DNA of 56,578 bases, taken from contig MPDF01000006.1 in assembly GCA_001874365.1 (NCBI GenBank), positions 1 through 56,578 of the forward strand, given 5' to 3'. Below the pieces are notes generated by a model that did no database searches, was not told the origin of the DNA, and worked only from the letters and a program-made list of their open reading frames with translations. This document shows positions 43,061 to 52,455 of the stretch, in pieces; positions within the stretch are counted from its first letter, which is position 1, and each line of letters starts with the position of its first letter. Position numbers and translations under genes: made by a program. This stretch comes from Gammaproteobacteria bacterium MedPE. GTDB lineage: Bacteria; Pseudomonadota; Gammaproteobacteria; Enterobacterales; Psychrobiaceae.

Positions 43061-45250
43061 TTAAAAATCGTATTTAACCCCAACAGTAAACTGCCTTGGT
43101 TTACCCGCGCGCGCGCCAAACGGACGGCGAGATACAATATCTTGCTGGTCAGTCAGATTATCTATTTTTCCGTAGAGTCGTAACTCATCACTTAACTGCT
43201 TGTACGCAGAGATATCAATCTGATTGATAGCGTCAGTCCATTGGCCTGATAGCTCAGTACGCTCGCCAGCGGCTTCTTGCATTTTATCAACATGCTTGGC
43301 GATTAATGCCACCTTCCATGTTTCACCTTGGAGGCCTGTTTCGATGCTCCATTGGTTCTCTGGCATGTAAGGCAATGAATCACCTTTGCTGACATCACCC
43401 CATTGTACGAATGTTGATAAGAAGTCGCTTTGGAATTCTGATTCGGTGTAGGTGTAATTGATGCTTAGCGGAATTGACATACTGTCATTTAACTGCCACT
43501 GGCTTGAGTAGCTTGCTTCAATGCCTTTAACTTCAACAGCGCCGCCGTTAAATTCTTCGTCGATGTTGCTTAGGCAACCGCTTGAGAAGGTACAGTTACC
43601 TTTTAGGTTACTGTAGTCAGTAAAGAAACCGACGATTTCACCTTGAGTAACGCCGTCGCCGTAACGGAAACCAAACTCGTAGTTCCAGCTTTCTTCAGCG
43701 TCGATATTATCGCCTTGACCGGGGCCATTAGGTACATAGCCTTTGTTAACGCCTGCTAATACACCAAATTCGTCATTTAGGCGATAGAATGCCCCTAACC
43801 CCGGTGATACTAAGGTATCGCTGCTGGTGGTGTTAAGCGTTGGATCTAATAAATTTTGATGTTTGCCGTCGATGTTTTCGATGCGTACACCACCTGTTAA
43901 TGTCAGCTGCTCAAACGCTAATTTGTAATTAAGGTGTGTCGCTAGGGCATCAACGCTATCTTTGTTTTTTATCGTAGTGATGGTATCGCCGTTGGTGGCA
44001 ACCAGTTGACCTTGTTGCATCAAGTAAGGATCTTCAAAGTGATTACGCTCTACCTGATCTTGATGGAAGCGAATGCCGACTTCTAATTCACTATCGCTAC
44101 CAAAGTGATTGCTTTGCCATACCAATTTAGATTGGATGCCTTGTGAATAGTACTGACGATCATTGTGGCCGTAGAGCAGGGTGTCAGTACCAATTTGTGA
44201 ATCACGAGCACCGGTTAATACGTCGTAATAAATTTGATTAAGACCTGTGTCTGGTGATTGTAAAACCGTTTGAATTGAGCGATTGGTGTTAAGACGATTT
44301 AGTTTGCCCCAATCACGATCAAAGTCACGACGATACGCTTGGGTGTGAATGCTTAATTCGTCGCTAAATTCGATGTAATGACCGATTTGAAATTGGGTGT
44401 GATCCCATGTCATTAAATCATCTTGGCTCGCTAGATAACGGCGGTTTGGTTTGGCTTTAAAATCGGCTTCAGAAAGGCCAAGGTAGGTTTCGTTAGACTC
44501 TTCGTCGCCGTAACCTGCTTTAAACTGCCACAGCTGATAAATACCATCATCGTTGAGTTCGTAGTTGAGTTTGAATAACAATTCGTTTTTAACAAAGCCA
44601 GTATCGCCGCCGTTATCAAGTTCTTTAAAACCGTCTGATGACAGTCGAACTCCTTCGATAAGCATGCCTAGATTGTCTTTGCTGTAATTATAATATGCAT
44701 GGGCTTTTTGATAATTGTCGGTGCCGTAGGCAAGCTCTAGATTACCTTTGGTTTCATCGTCAACTGCACGTGATTGCATATTGATAGCACCGCCAACGGT
44801 GTTTGGACCATAGCTAATGGCTGATGGGCCTTTGAGTACTTCGATGCCGGTCATGCGCGCTGAATTTGGGAAGTAATAGGCCGCGGGTGCAGCGTATGGT
44901 GCAGGGGCAATAAGTACGCCGTCTTCCATAATGGTAATCTTGCTGCTGCGCTCTGTTGTCGCGCCGCGAATACCGATGTTAGGGCGCAGGCCGTAACCGT
45001 CTTCTTCACGAATGTAGACGCCGGGCACGCTTTGCAGAACGCGGTGAATATCGTCGAATTCAAATTGCTCTAGTTGCTCTTTAGTGAGGGCATAAGCTGA
45101 GCCAGTTTCTTGTTTGAGTTGCTGTTTTTGACCGATGATACTGATGATTTCAATTTGTTTGTCAGTTTTATCGCTCTTGGCTTCGTTAGCATTAGCTTGA
45201 AGCGCGGTTAAGCCAGTAAGAGCGAGTAATAGTTTTGAAGCTGTTGTCAT
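43061..45250 (-). CDS. TonB-dependent outer membrane receptor (FecA-like)
   Basis: The 729-residue protein has a signal peptide ending ALQANA, then a plug domain with VLQSVPGVYIREEDGYGLRP, NIGIRGATTERSSKITIMED and VLKGPSAISYGPNTVGGAIN. A beta-barrel ends in the aromatic terminus VGVKYDF. The plug resembles FecA-type ferric citrate receptors. No N-terminal signalling domain is present, so it is not linked to a FecI/FecR relay. It is the last gene of the imelysin/di-heme operon, 21 bases after the DUF1513 gene. Ligand is unknown; an iron chelate is likely. Confidence 0.92.
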   Translation of the reverse strand: MTTASKLLLALTGLTALQANANEAKSDKTDKQIEIISIIGQKQQLKQETGSAYALTKEQLEQFEFDDIHRVLQSVPGVYIREEDGYGLRPNIGIRGATTERSSKITIMEDGVLIAPAPYAAPAAYYFPNSARMTGIEVLKGPSAISYGPNTVGGAINMQSRAVDDETKGNLELAYGTDNYQKAHAYYNYSKDNLGMLIEGVRLSSDGFKELDNGGDTGFVKNELLFKLNYELNDDGIYQLWQFKAGYGDEESNETYLGLSEADFKAKPNRRYLASQDDLMTWDHTQFQIGHYIEFSDELSIHTQAYRRDFDRDWGKLNRLNTNRSIQTVLQSPDTGLNQIYYDVLTGARDSQIGTDTLLYGHNDRQYYSQGIQSKLVWQSNHFGSDSELEVGIRFHQDQVERNHFEDPYLMQQGQLVATNGDTITTIKNKDSVDALATHLNYKLAFEQLTLTGGVRIENIDGKHQNLLDPTLNTTSSDTLVSPGLGAFYRLNDEFGVLAGVNKGYVPNGPGQGDNIDAEESWNYEFGFRYGDGVTQGEIVGFFTDYSNLKGNCTFSSGCLSNIDEEFNGGAVEVKGIEASYSSQWQLNDSMSIPLSINYTYTESEFQSDFLSTFVQWGDVSKGDSLPYMPENQWSIETGLQGETWKVALIAKHVDKMQEAAGERTELSGQWTDAINQIDISAYKQLSDELRLYGKIDNLTDQQDIVSRRPFGARAGKPRQFTVGVKYDF

Positions 45251-45271
45251 TGCGTATTATTCCGCTGAAAT

Positions 45272-46369
45272 TTAGGATTGAATAGTCGTTAGGTGGTTGT
45301 CCCAACGAATATCGTTAAAATGAGTAAATTGGCGTTGGCTATCACGTACATTGAGCACTTGCCCCTTGCCATTGGTAGCGATGACTTGTTGGTTAGCTAG
45401 GCTTAGCCCTGCAACGTCTCGCATTTTTATGGTTCGAATAAATTGATCGCCATTGAGATCCCATAGGGTGATGAGATCGCCACGTGGACTACTAATGGCA
45501 ACCTGCTGCTGCACGTTGTCGATACACACGCTAGCGGTGTATTGGTTAAGTGAGCGCCAAACCACATCGTCAGCTTTGAGAAACGACAATTGCGCTTGTC
45601 CGTGATGACTAATAGCCAATGGCACGTTGTCACTTTTAGGCCCCTGATATTGCAGCCCTGCAACGACCTTGCCTTGTGCGCTAACGTCTAAATGACGAAT
45701 ACTTAGCTGGTGGTTGTCGAGTTTGAACTCATCAATAACCTGACCTGATGATAAATCGAGGTAGGTAAGGGCGGGTGACATGGTGTCTAAATTAAGTTTC
45801 TTACGCGGCCAATTTGGGTGTGTCTTTATACCGCCGTTAGCAATGACTAAGGTGTTGCCATCAGGCATTAATCGACATTCGTGAGGGCCAACGCCGCCGC
45901 AATCATAACGGTCAATAATTTGATAGTTGTTGCTGTCGCGAACAACCACTTCACCACGGCCTTGTTCAAAATTGTTTTCAATGGAAAATAGCTGCTTACC
46001 ATCTTTGCTAAATATACCGTGACCAAAGAAGTGAGATCCTTGAGATGCGGTAACATGCTGCGTAATAGCGCCGTTAATAAAATCAACTTCAAGCAGGAAA
46101 GTGCCGGGGCGACGTGCAAACATAATGGCATGCCCGGGCTTTGTTGGGTGAGCTGCGCTGCCATGGCCGCGCGCTGGTAATTCAACCGCATTAATGAGCT
46201 GACCATTTTGATTAAATGCGCCCGCAAAGTGTCGCTGCCCATTACCCTTTTGTCCTTTGGAAAATGCACTCACTAGCCATTGCTGTGATTGACCATTAAA
46301 CACGAGCGGCACACTGGCTAAAGCCACTGCACCGCTAGCACCTAATAGAAACTGACGACGATTAAGCAT
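45272..46369 (-). CDS. DUF1513 protein with Tat signal
   Basis: The 365-residue protein begins MLNRRQFLLGASGAVALASV, a twin-arginine signal (Arg4-Arg5), which suggests it folds, possibly with a cofactor, before export. The rest resembles a beta-propeller: HPTKPGHAIMFARRPGTF, GVGPHECRLMPDG and RHLDVSAQG. DUF1513 genes are known neighbours of imelysin genes. Its ATG overlaps the imelysin stop as TAATG. The biochemical role is not established to my knowledge; a periplasmic redox or binding role is inferred from the operon. Confidence 0.9.
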   Translation of the reverse strand: MLNRRQFLLGASGAVALASVPLVFNGQSQQWLVSAFSKGQKGNGQRHFAGAFNQNGQLINAVELPARGHGSAAHPTKPGHAIMFARRPGTFLLEVDFINGAITQHVTASQGSHFFGHGIFSKDGKQLFSIENNFEQGRGEVVVRDSNNYQIIDRYDCGGVGPHECRLMPDGNTLVIANGGIKTHPNWPRKKLNLDTMSPALTYLDLSSGQVIDEFKLDNHQLSIRHLDVSAQGKVVAGLQYQGPKSDNVPLAISHHGQAQLSFLKADDVVWRSLNQYTASVCIDNVQQQVAISSPRGDLITLWDLNGDQFIRTIKMRDVAGLSLANQQVIATNGKGQVLNVRDSQRQFTHFNDIRWDNHLTTIQS

Positions 46370-47532
46370 TAGTCACCGTCGTTTGAGTTAAAGCCAATGC
46401 TTAAATCAAGCATTTGAACAAATTCACCCGTTAGCGTGTCTCGAACATCGCGAATTTTAGCAATAGTATCTTCCAGTGCTGCACGCTTAGTGTCATCGTT
46501 GAGTGCATCTTTGTATGAACCTTCTAATGCAGCAATAGCTGCCTGCGCCGCGTCGATTTTATCAGTCATTGATGTCGCGGTAGCTTGTTGATCTAAGAAA
46601 TCAGTTAAGATGTTATCAAAACCGTGACCTTGGCCAGCGGTATAAATTGCTTCGAAGGTGTCTAAATTAACTTTAATACTGTTAAGTGATTTGTCACTTA
46701 ATGCATGCTCTGCGATGTTTGGTAAACCGGGTTTTTCTGAGCCAACAGGTTTTAAGATTTTTTCATCTTTAACGCGTTCAACTTGCTCTAACCAGTTGGT
46801 AACTAACTCTTCAACCGCATCTTTTTGGCCAGTGAATTCTCCGATGCCATCATTAACATTTTTAACGTAGTTGCCACCCGTTGGTGCCCATTTGTTGTAT
46901 ACGTCGTTAGCCATTTGAGCAATGTTAGCGCTAATAACGGTTAATGCTTCACAGCGTTTCGCTTTATTGCTTGCAGTTAATAGGCTATCGCTGCTGTCTT
47001 CTGGGTACAGCAACATTTCAGCAGCTGGTAGGCCTTGCGCACCAGTTTGCTTGCTTGCAACAAGTGCTAGCGTAATTTCTTCTGAAGTTTCTAGTAATTC
47101 GGCAACGCCACGTTCAACCGCGTTGTTGGTGTCTGGCCAGTTTTGAATTCTAAATGACGTAAAGCTTTCAACAACAGGGCCAACTTTAACCCACTGAATA
47201 TTCTGCCAGCTAAGATTTGTTTCAAGCCATGATGCTCTTACTAAATCAAGATCTGTTTCTGTTGTATTGGTCAGAATACAAAATGCACTAGTTGCCAATA
47301 CAAACTTGGCACTCTCGGTTTGAAAGTCTTCATATCCTGGCAAAATGTGATTTTGCGTAAGATCGCTTAAGTAACTCGCATATTGATCGTCAATAGTACC
47401 AGTCGGTGTTGGGGTCGGCGTCGGTGTTGGAGTAGGTGTCGGAGTAGGTGTGCTACTTGAACCTCCGCCACCACACGCTGCAAGTGTTAAGGCAAGGGCG
47501 ATTGAGGTACTCATAATGCGTAAATTTTTCAT
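46369..47532 (-). CDS. Imelysin family lipoprotein (variant HxxE site)
   Basis: The 387-residue protein has a lipobox LAAC (Cys20), a GGGGSSS stretch and a Thr-Pro repeat linker at about 28-45, then an imelysin-like helical domain. At the position of the GxHxxE motif it has GLPAAE, so the His is lost and the Glu kept, as in a known second subgroup of imelysins. Imelysins are implicated in iron uptake and resemble EfeO. It is probably tethered to the outer membrane facing the periplasm. It is coupled to DUF1513 by a TAATG overlap and follows the second di-heme gene by ten bases. Confidence 0.9.
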   Translation of the reverse strand: MKNLRIMSTSIALALTLAACGGGGSSSTPTPTPTPTPTPTPTPTGTIDDQYASYLSDLTQNHILPGYEDFQTESAKFVLATSAFCILTNTTETDLDLVRASWLETNLSWQNIQWVKVGPVVESFTSFRIQNWPDTNNAVERGVAELLETSEEITLALVASKQTGAQGLPAAEMLLYPEDSSDSLLTASNKAKRCEALTVISANIAQMANDVYNKWAPTGGNYVKNVNDGIGEFTGQKDAVEELVTNWLEQVERVKDEKILKPVGSEKPGLPNIAEHALSDKSLNSIKVNLDTFEAIYTAGQGHGFDNILTDFLDQQATATSMTDKIDAAQAAIAALEGSYKDALNDDTKRAALEDTIAKIRDVRDTLTGEFVQMLDLSIGFNSNDGD

Positions 47533-47542
47533 GCTGTCGTTC

Positions 47543-48973
47543 CTAAATTGCTTTGATAAAGCTCAGCAAAGAATCTCGCTGTGCTTTGGTCATTTGAATA
47601 AATTGTTGCTGTGAAGCTATTGCTTCACCACCGTGCCATAAAATGGCTTCTTCGATTGAGCGCGCTCGGCCGTCATGGAGGAATCGCGCTGTGGTTGAAA
47701 GTTCTTTTTGCATACCTATACCCCACAAAGGCGGGGTACGCCATTCGCGGCCATTGGCGTCAAATTCAGTAATACCGTCGCTTAGTCCTTCGCCCATGTC
47801 GTGTAGCGCAAGGTCGGTGTATGGCCAGATTTTTTGACCAGCTAATTCTGGTAGGCGATAGTCTTTGTCTGTGGTGTAACTTGGCGTGTGACAGCCGTTG
47901 CAGCCTGCTTTGTAAAACAATGTGCGGCCTTGCTGAACGTTTTTGTTGGTTAGATTGCGAGCGGGTTGGACACCAATATAGGCGCTAAAGTCATTAACGC
48001 GGCGCATCACGCGCTCAGGTGCTTCAAGCCCAGAAGGATGACCAATTTTGGCAACTTGCTTACAGCCTACCTGAACGTTGGTGCAGTTTTCATCAGGAAA
48101 TATTGGATTGGTAATGCCGATATCACCAACGAATGCGGCGGCAACCTGTTGGTCGAGCGATGGGTGTAAGGCTTTAAAACCAAATCGTCCAACGGCTTTA
48201 GGCTCATTGGTAATGCGGTCGAGTACACGGTTGTAACGCGCTGATATACCGTCGTTATTTTTGTCGTCGATATCTTCTTGGACAAGTAAATCGGCATCGT
48301 TAATCGCATCGAGTAAACCCATGCCGTAGATACTTGGCGCGTAACGCGGTGATAGACCGAGATCTTTAGCAATTGGACCATGACTAAAATGGCTGAGTGT
48401 GTAACTTGGCTTGACCAGCTCGTAGCTTGAACCATCGGCATATTGGCCTTTGATGGTTTCATATTGTAAATCGAGCATGGCTTCACCTTGCGGCTGCTCT
48501 GTCACTGATTTATTAAGTAAGGTGATAGAACGTGGCTGTATTTGACCACCGTAGTTGGGATCAACTGCATTGACGCCTTCAACCGTGCTACCAATACGGA
48601 TCAGTAATGATGATGGTTTGTGCAGGCCAACAGGTGACATTGGGCCACGACCGCCATCGTGATGACAAGTAATGCATGAACGGGTATTAAACAATGGACC
48701 AACGCCGTCGCGACCAGTGGTACTCGCAGGTGCAACAACCCAAGGATCACGAAAGAATGAAAAACCACTCCAAAACTCAAGCTCTTTCATGCGGTCAACA
48801 TTACCGCCTACAGCAACAAAGGTGTTGTGAGATAACCGTTTAACCGTCATTTCACCACCGGGTTGTAATTCACTGATATCAAAAGCAGGAACTTTGCTAC
48901 GCTGGTATTCAAAGGCAGTTATGGCAACCGCACCAACGAATACCGCAATCAGCATTAATGCTTTTTTACTCAT
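47543..48973 (-). CDS. Di-heme c-type cytochrome, DHOR/thiol oxidoreductase family (copy 2)
   Basis: The 476-residue protein has a hydrophobic N-terminal segment (LMLIAVFVGAVAITAF) as signal or anchor and two c-heme sites, CITCH at 100-104 and CNGCH at 358-362. The blocks LFNTRSCITCHHDGGRGP and AGCNGCHTPSY are typical of the DHOR (formerly DUF1111) family, related to MauG-like peroxidases. It is expected to act in periplasmic electron transfer. Its ATG overlaps the TGA of copy 1. An iron redox step is inferred from the operon. Confidence 0.92.
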   Translation of the reverse strand: MSKKALMLIAVFVGAVAITAFEYQRSKVPAFDISELQPGGEMTVKRLSHNTFVAVGGNVDRMKELEFWSGFSFFRDPWVVAPASTTGRDGVGPLFNTRSCITCHHDGGRGPMSPVGLHKPSSLLIRIGSTVEGVNAVDPNYGGQIQPRSITLLNKSVTEQPQGEAMLDLQYETIKGQYADGSSYELVKPSYTLSHFSHGPIAKDLGLSPRYAPSIYGMGLLDAINDADLLVQEDIDDKNNDGISARYNRVLDRITNEPKAVGRFGFKALHPSLDQQVAAAFVGDIGITNPIFPDENCTNVQVGCKQVAKIGHPSGLEAPERVMRRVNDFSAYIGVQPARNLTNKNVQQGRTLFYKAGCNGCHTPSYTTDKDYRLPELAGQKIWPYTDLALHDMGEGLSDGITEFDANGREWRTPPLWGIGMQKELSTTARFLHDGRARSIEEAILWHGGEAIASQQQFIQMTKAQRDSLLSFIKAI

Positions 48974-50649
48974 CAGAGTGAGCCTAAGAACGCTAGTAGT
49001 TGTTCACGTTCATTTTGAGATAATTGAGTAAATTTAGTTTTGGCGGCTTCGCCTTCACCGCCGTGCCATAAAATAGCCTCGGCGTGATTACGGGCACGGC
49101 CGTCGTGTAAGAAGGTGGCATTTTCATTAACGGTTTGTACTAAGCCTGTGCCCCAAAGGGCAGGGGTTTTCCATTCGCTTCCACTCGCTTCGCCCATTGG
49201 CATGCCGTCGGCTAGACCATCACAACGTTGCACGTAATAACACATTGCGCCGCCGTCACAGCTCGCACCGTCTTCAAGTTCACGGGTAACTTTACAGCTG
49301 CCGCCCATGTCATGAAGTAACAGGTCAGTGTATGGGTAAAAGGTTTGCTCTGATAAGTAATCAACTTTGTTTGGTTCAGGTAGCAGTGCCGTTAACGCGA
49401 TACCGCCAAGGCGACTGTCAACAACATCCCCTGTAACGTGGCGTGGCGTGTGACAATCGACACAACCTGTATCAAAGAATAACTTACGGCCTGCGACGAT
49501 ATTGTCATCCCAGATTTCAGTGCTTGCGTCGTAACCACGGCGTACGGGTACACCTAATACCTTGTTATAGAATTCAACAAATGCCAGTTGGCGATCAGCA
49601 ATATCAGGGGTATCACCTTGTGTTTGTTCACGTTCTGCCGCTGTAACACAGGCTATTTGTTTATCGGTACAAGGCTCGCCAATAAATAGTGAGTTGGTTA
49701 CTCCCATGTCACCACGGTAAGCACCAGACGCTTGTTGAAGAACATGTGGATTTTGCGCTTTATAGGCAAAACGACCTACTTCTTTGTCGCCTGTCATTAC
49801 GTTAGTAACCATATGAGCACGGCCTGAAATACCGTCGTTGTTACTATCATCAGGATCGGCCAAAGCAAGTAGGTTCTCACTAGGAATGCCTTCTAATAAA
49901 CCTGAGCCAAAAACGGCAGGTGATACGCGAGCTGAGAATGCAACGGTGTCGTTGAAATCACCGTAACTCAAATCTTTAACTTTGTAGATTGGCTTGCGTA
50001 ATTCATAGCTCGTGCCATCGCTGTACTGGCCCGTGATCGTTTCGTATTCAACAAAGGCATATGCTTCGCCAAAGAGTTTGTCACCGTTGAGTGAGCCATC
50101 GTGTTGGGATAGTACCAAGGCACCGTCGTCATTATTTTCTTCTTGCAGTGCAAAGGTTTGAATTTGATCGCCATAAATAGGGTCTGGATTACCCTGAGCA
50201 TCGCTAATCTTTAGGAACATACTCTTCATGGCTTCATCAGGTGATGCTGGCACTACGCCTTTACCGTCGTTGATATGACAGCCTTGGCAGCTTCCCGCAT
50301 TGATGACTGGGCCGCGACCTTGATGGGGAGTTCTAAATAAATGGTCACCTGAGGTAAAAAATCCATCAGATTGAAAATCTTGTTTTACAGGAGCAGGGCG
50401 CTGGCTAAAAGCGTCATGTGTATGCACTGTAGTAGTGATTTGGCCACCGGTTAGGTGTTCTCCAACTGCTGGCGTGTCGTTAGATAATGGTGTTAAACCA
50501 CTGTGATCAACGGTCGGTACAGGAGTCGGCGTAGGAGTTGGTGTAGGCACTGGTGTTGGGGTCGGAGTCGATGAACTGCCTCCGCCGCCACAGGCTGATA
50601 ATGCTAAAGCTAAGGCGATCGACGCTGTGATGGTACTCAGTTTGTTCAT
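48973..50649 (-). CDS. Di-heme c-type cytochrome lipoprotein, DHOR family (copy 1)
   Basis: The 558-residue protein has a lipobox LSAC (Cys20), GGGGSSS and a Thr/Pro/Val-Pro linker (28-47). It then has a DHOR domain with two heme sites, CQGCH at 121-125 and CVDCH in TGCVDCHTPRH. An extra Cys-rich insert (SCKVTRELEDGASCDGGAMC) lies in the C-terminal half and is missing from copy 2. The leader is nearly identical to that of the imelysin lipoprotein two genes downstream. It is the first gene of the compact part of the operon. Membrane-tethered periplasmic electron transfer is likely. Confidence 0.92.
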   Translation of the reverse strand: MNKLSTITASIALALALSACGGGGSSSTPTPTPVPTPTPTPTPVPTVDHSGLTPLSNDTPAVGEHLTGGQITTTVHTHDAFSQRPAPVKQDFQSDGFFTSGDHLFRTPHQGRGPVINAGSCQGCHINDGKGVVPASPDEAMKSMFLKISDAQGNPDPIYGDQIQTFALQEENNDDGALVLSQHDGSLNGDKLFGEAYAFVEYETITGQYSDGTSYELRKPIYKVKDLSYGDFNDTVAFSARVSPAVFGSGLLEGIPSENLLALADPDDSNNDGISGRAHMVTNVMTGDKEVGRFAYKAQNPHVLQQASGAYRGDMGVTNSLFIGEPCTDKQIACVTAAEREQTQGDTPDIADRQLAFVEFYNKVLGVPVRRGYDASTEIWDDNIVAGRKLFFDTGCVDCHTPRHVTGDVVDSRLGGIALTALLPEPNKVDYLSEQTFYPYTDLLLHDMGGSCKVTRELEDGASCDGGAMCYYVQRCDGLADGMPMGEASGSEWKTPALWGTGLVQTVNENATFLHDGRARNHAEAILWHGGEGEAAKTKFTQLSQNEREQLLAFLGSL

Positions 50650-50722
50650 TGCTACATTCCTACGTTGAGCAAGCTCCTTTCAACAGGTGTGCTCATTATT
50701 AGTCAAAGTTTTCTTGTTAAGT

Positions 50723-50782
50723 GCTAATTCTCATATCAAAGTAATTAAAATAGCACTGTAATTGCTTGTGATTCTCATTAGT
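50723..50782. promoter_or_regulatory. Two degenerate Fur-like sites upstream of the di-heme operon
   Basis: Two stretches of the form AATGAGAAT (read on the minus strand) occur: TGATATGAGAATTAGC (about 50723-50738) and ACTAATGAGAATCAC (about 50768-50782). Both share the AATGAGAAT-type half of known Fur boxes but are poorer than the site at 52456. Confidence 0.4.
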
Positions 50783-50876
50783 GTATATAAAAGGTTGTGA
50801 CAAAATTGTCTCTAGTGTCTGTCAATGCATCACAAAGTTAGACAAAACTGTGTTTTCATCCATGAGTAGATACGAC

Positions 50877-50902
50877 AAAAGGGTTCACCATGTGAACCCT
50901 TT
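50877..50902 (-). terminator. Hairpin after the first imelysin gene
   Basis: AAAGGGTTCAC pairs with GTGAACCCTTT around a CAT loop; on the minus strand it is followed by TTTTG. It lies 62 bases after the imelysin stop and may partly terminate or stabilise the upstream transcript. Confidence 0.65.
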
Positions 50903-50964
50903 ACGGCACCAACTACTTCGCTAACCAATACTGCGTATGGTAACGATAATGGTTAGCGTTGTCG

Positions 50965-52344
50965 TTAGATTTTTTCTTCAGTATCTTGACGTAAATCATT
51001 AGTTGTAACATTAAGTGCTTTGATCGCTTCTTCGATGTCATCAGTTTGAGCGACTAACGCTTCGATTACGGCGATAACGTTCTCTTGTTCGATACCTAAT
51101 TGAATCAGAAGATCGAATGGCATTCCTGTCTTTGCCTTCGTATCGATTACAGACGCAGCAGCCATTGTTGCTTCTAGTGAGCCGCGAAGCTTGTTAGCAA
51201 GTTCAGGGTGACCTTCTGTAAGGAGTAGGTCGTAGATAGAAGCGCCGCTAATTTCTTCACCGTTTACACGTGTGTAAGATGCATTAAAGCTGTTTTGTAC
51301 GCCTTTGGCATTTAGGTAGATATCACGGTGCGTGTTGTCTGAGAAACAAGAGTGTTCGTCTTCTTGAGAGTTGTTAATTAAAGCAACGTTGATACGCTCA
51401 CCTGCTAGTTCACCGTAGCTTAATCGGCCCATGCCTTCTAAGATAAGTGCTAAAGACGCATCACCACCGGCAACAAAAGTCTTGTAATGCTCACCAGTTG
51501 CTGGCTCCCATGCGTTAACAACCGTTGTTAAATCTTCAATTAAGATATCAGCTGCCACTTGTAGATATTGGCCACGACGTTCACAGATGTTGTTTGCCAT
51601 TGCATTACCAGTACCTGAAGTACAACCACCAGTCGTGTTAAAGTCAGTTAGTGGACGGTTACCAGCCGTTGCATCACGAGTGGTTTGTGACGAACCTAAA
51701 TCAGCATTTAAATCTTGGCCCCATAATAAAAACTCAATCGCGTGGTAACCTGTTGTTACGTTGCGTTCGTCTTCATTAGTTTCGAATAAACCAGTAACCG
51801 TTGCTTTATTGATGGTTGGGTAAGCGGTTGTGTCAGCGATGATGTTGCTGCTAATTGCACGGCTGTCATCTTCTTGGAATGCGTTGCCGTTTACTGCTGG
51901 TGATGTTGAGATGTAATCGATTAACGCTTCACCTAGTGGCCATGCATTGATTGCGCCTTCTGGACCCGTTGTACCATCTTCGTTTTCAAAATCGATTGGA
52001 CCTTCACGGAAACGATAAACTTCAGTTTGACCGTAGGGTTCGCGAGCATCTAACCAAGCTTGTTTAGCATCAGTAAAAGTTTGAGCTGTTGGGTTAGCCA
52101 CTAATGCGTCTAATGACTCTTTTAGAGCAACTGCTGTGATTAATGAATCTGAATAAGCTGAATAAGCAATGTTTGCATTTGTTTTGATAACGTCAGCACG
52201 GGCAACAAATGTTGTTTTTCCGTCAGTACCATTTGTACCATCGGTACCGTTTGTTCCATTTTTACCGTCGTCGCCACTACAAGCGGCAAGGCTTAAGCCT
52301 AAGATAACGGCTGCGCTTACTTTTGTTAAATCTTTAAAATTCAT
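50965..52344 (-). CDS. Imelysin (M75-type) lipoprotein
   Basis: The 459-residue reading from ATG 52344 has AAGGA about ten bases upstream; an ATG six codons earlier is an alternative. It has a lipobox LAAC (Cys22), then a short Gly-Thr-Asn/Gly-Thr-Asp repeat linker. The imelysin domain follows, with the intact GxHxxE motif in GYHAIEFLLWG and the duplicated REPYGQTEVYRFREGPID block. Imelysins are M75-type, EfeO-related proteins linked to iron acquisition. A strong Fur box lies about 110 bases upstream. It precedes the di-heme operon. Confidence 0.93.
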   Translation of the reverse strand: MNFKDLTKVSAAVILGLSLAACSGDDGKNGTNGTDGTNGTDGKTTFVARADVIKTNANIAYSAYSDSLITAVALKESLDALVANPTAQTFTDAKQAWLDAREPYGQTEVYRFREGPIDFENEDGTTGPEGAINAWPLGEALIDYISTSPAVNGNAFQEDDSRAISSNIIADTTAYPTINKATVTGLFETNEDERNVTTGYHAIEFLLWGQDLNADLGSSQTTRDATAGNRPLTDFNTTGGCTSGTGNAMANNICERRGQYLQVAADILIEDLTTVVNAWEPATGEHYKTFVAGGDASLALILEGMGRLSYGELAGERINVALINNSQEDEHSCFSDNTHRDIYLNAKGVQNSFNASYTRVNGEEISGASIYDLLLTEGHPELANKLRGSLEATMAAASVIDTKAKTGMPFDLLIQLGIEQENVIAVIEALVAQTDDIEEAIKALNVTTNDLRQDTEEKI

Positions 52345-52455
52345 TTGAGCAATTCCTTTCATGGTGCTTAAAAATTAGTATTTTCAACGATGTCTTTAGA
52401 AATGTTGTTTTCATTTTTAAAGACACGCTGTGTATTACAGATGATAAAAAACGCG

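Larger units (their letters stand above)
50650..50964. other. 315-bp spacer between the imelysin gene and the di-heme operon
   Basis: No gene is visible. It holds the hairpin at 50877-50902 near the upstream imelysin end, then two Fur-like stretches, ATTCTCAT-type sites at about 50723-50738 and 50768-50782, and a TTGTCA -35-like hexamer for the minus strand (50797-50802). This layout suggests a second iron-controlled promoter. Confidence 0.5.

Noticed and set aside
47399-47460. Repetitive DNA in the Thr-Pro linkers as a CRISPR-like or minisatellite array
   Set aside because: The repeat is a coding (ACN CCN)n linker inside lipoprotein genes, with no spacer structure.
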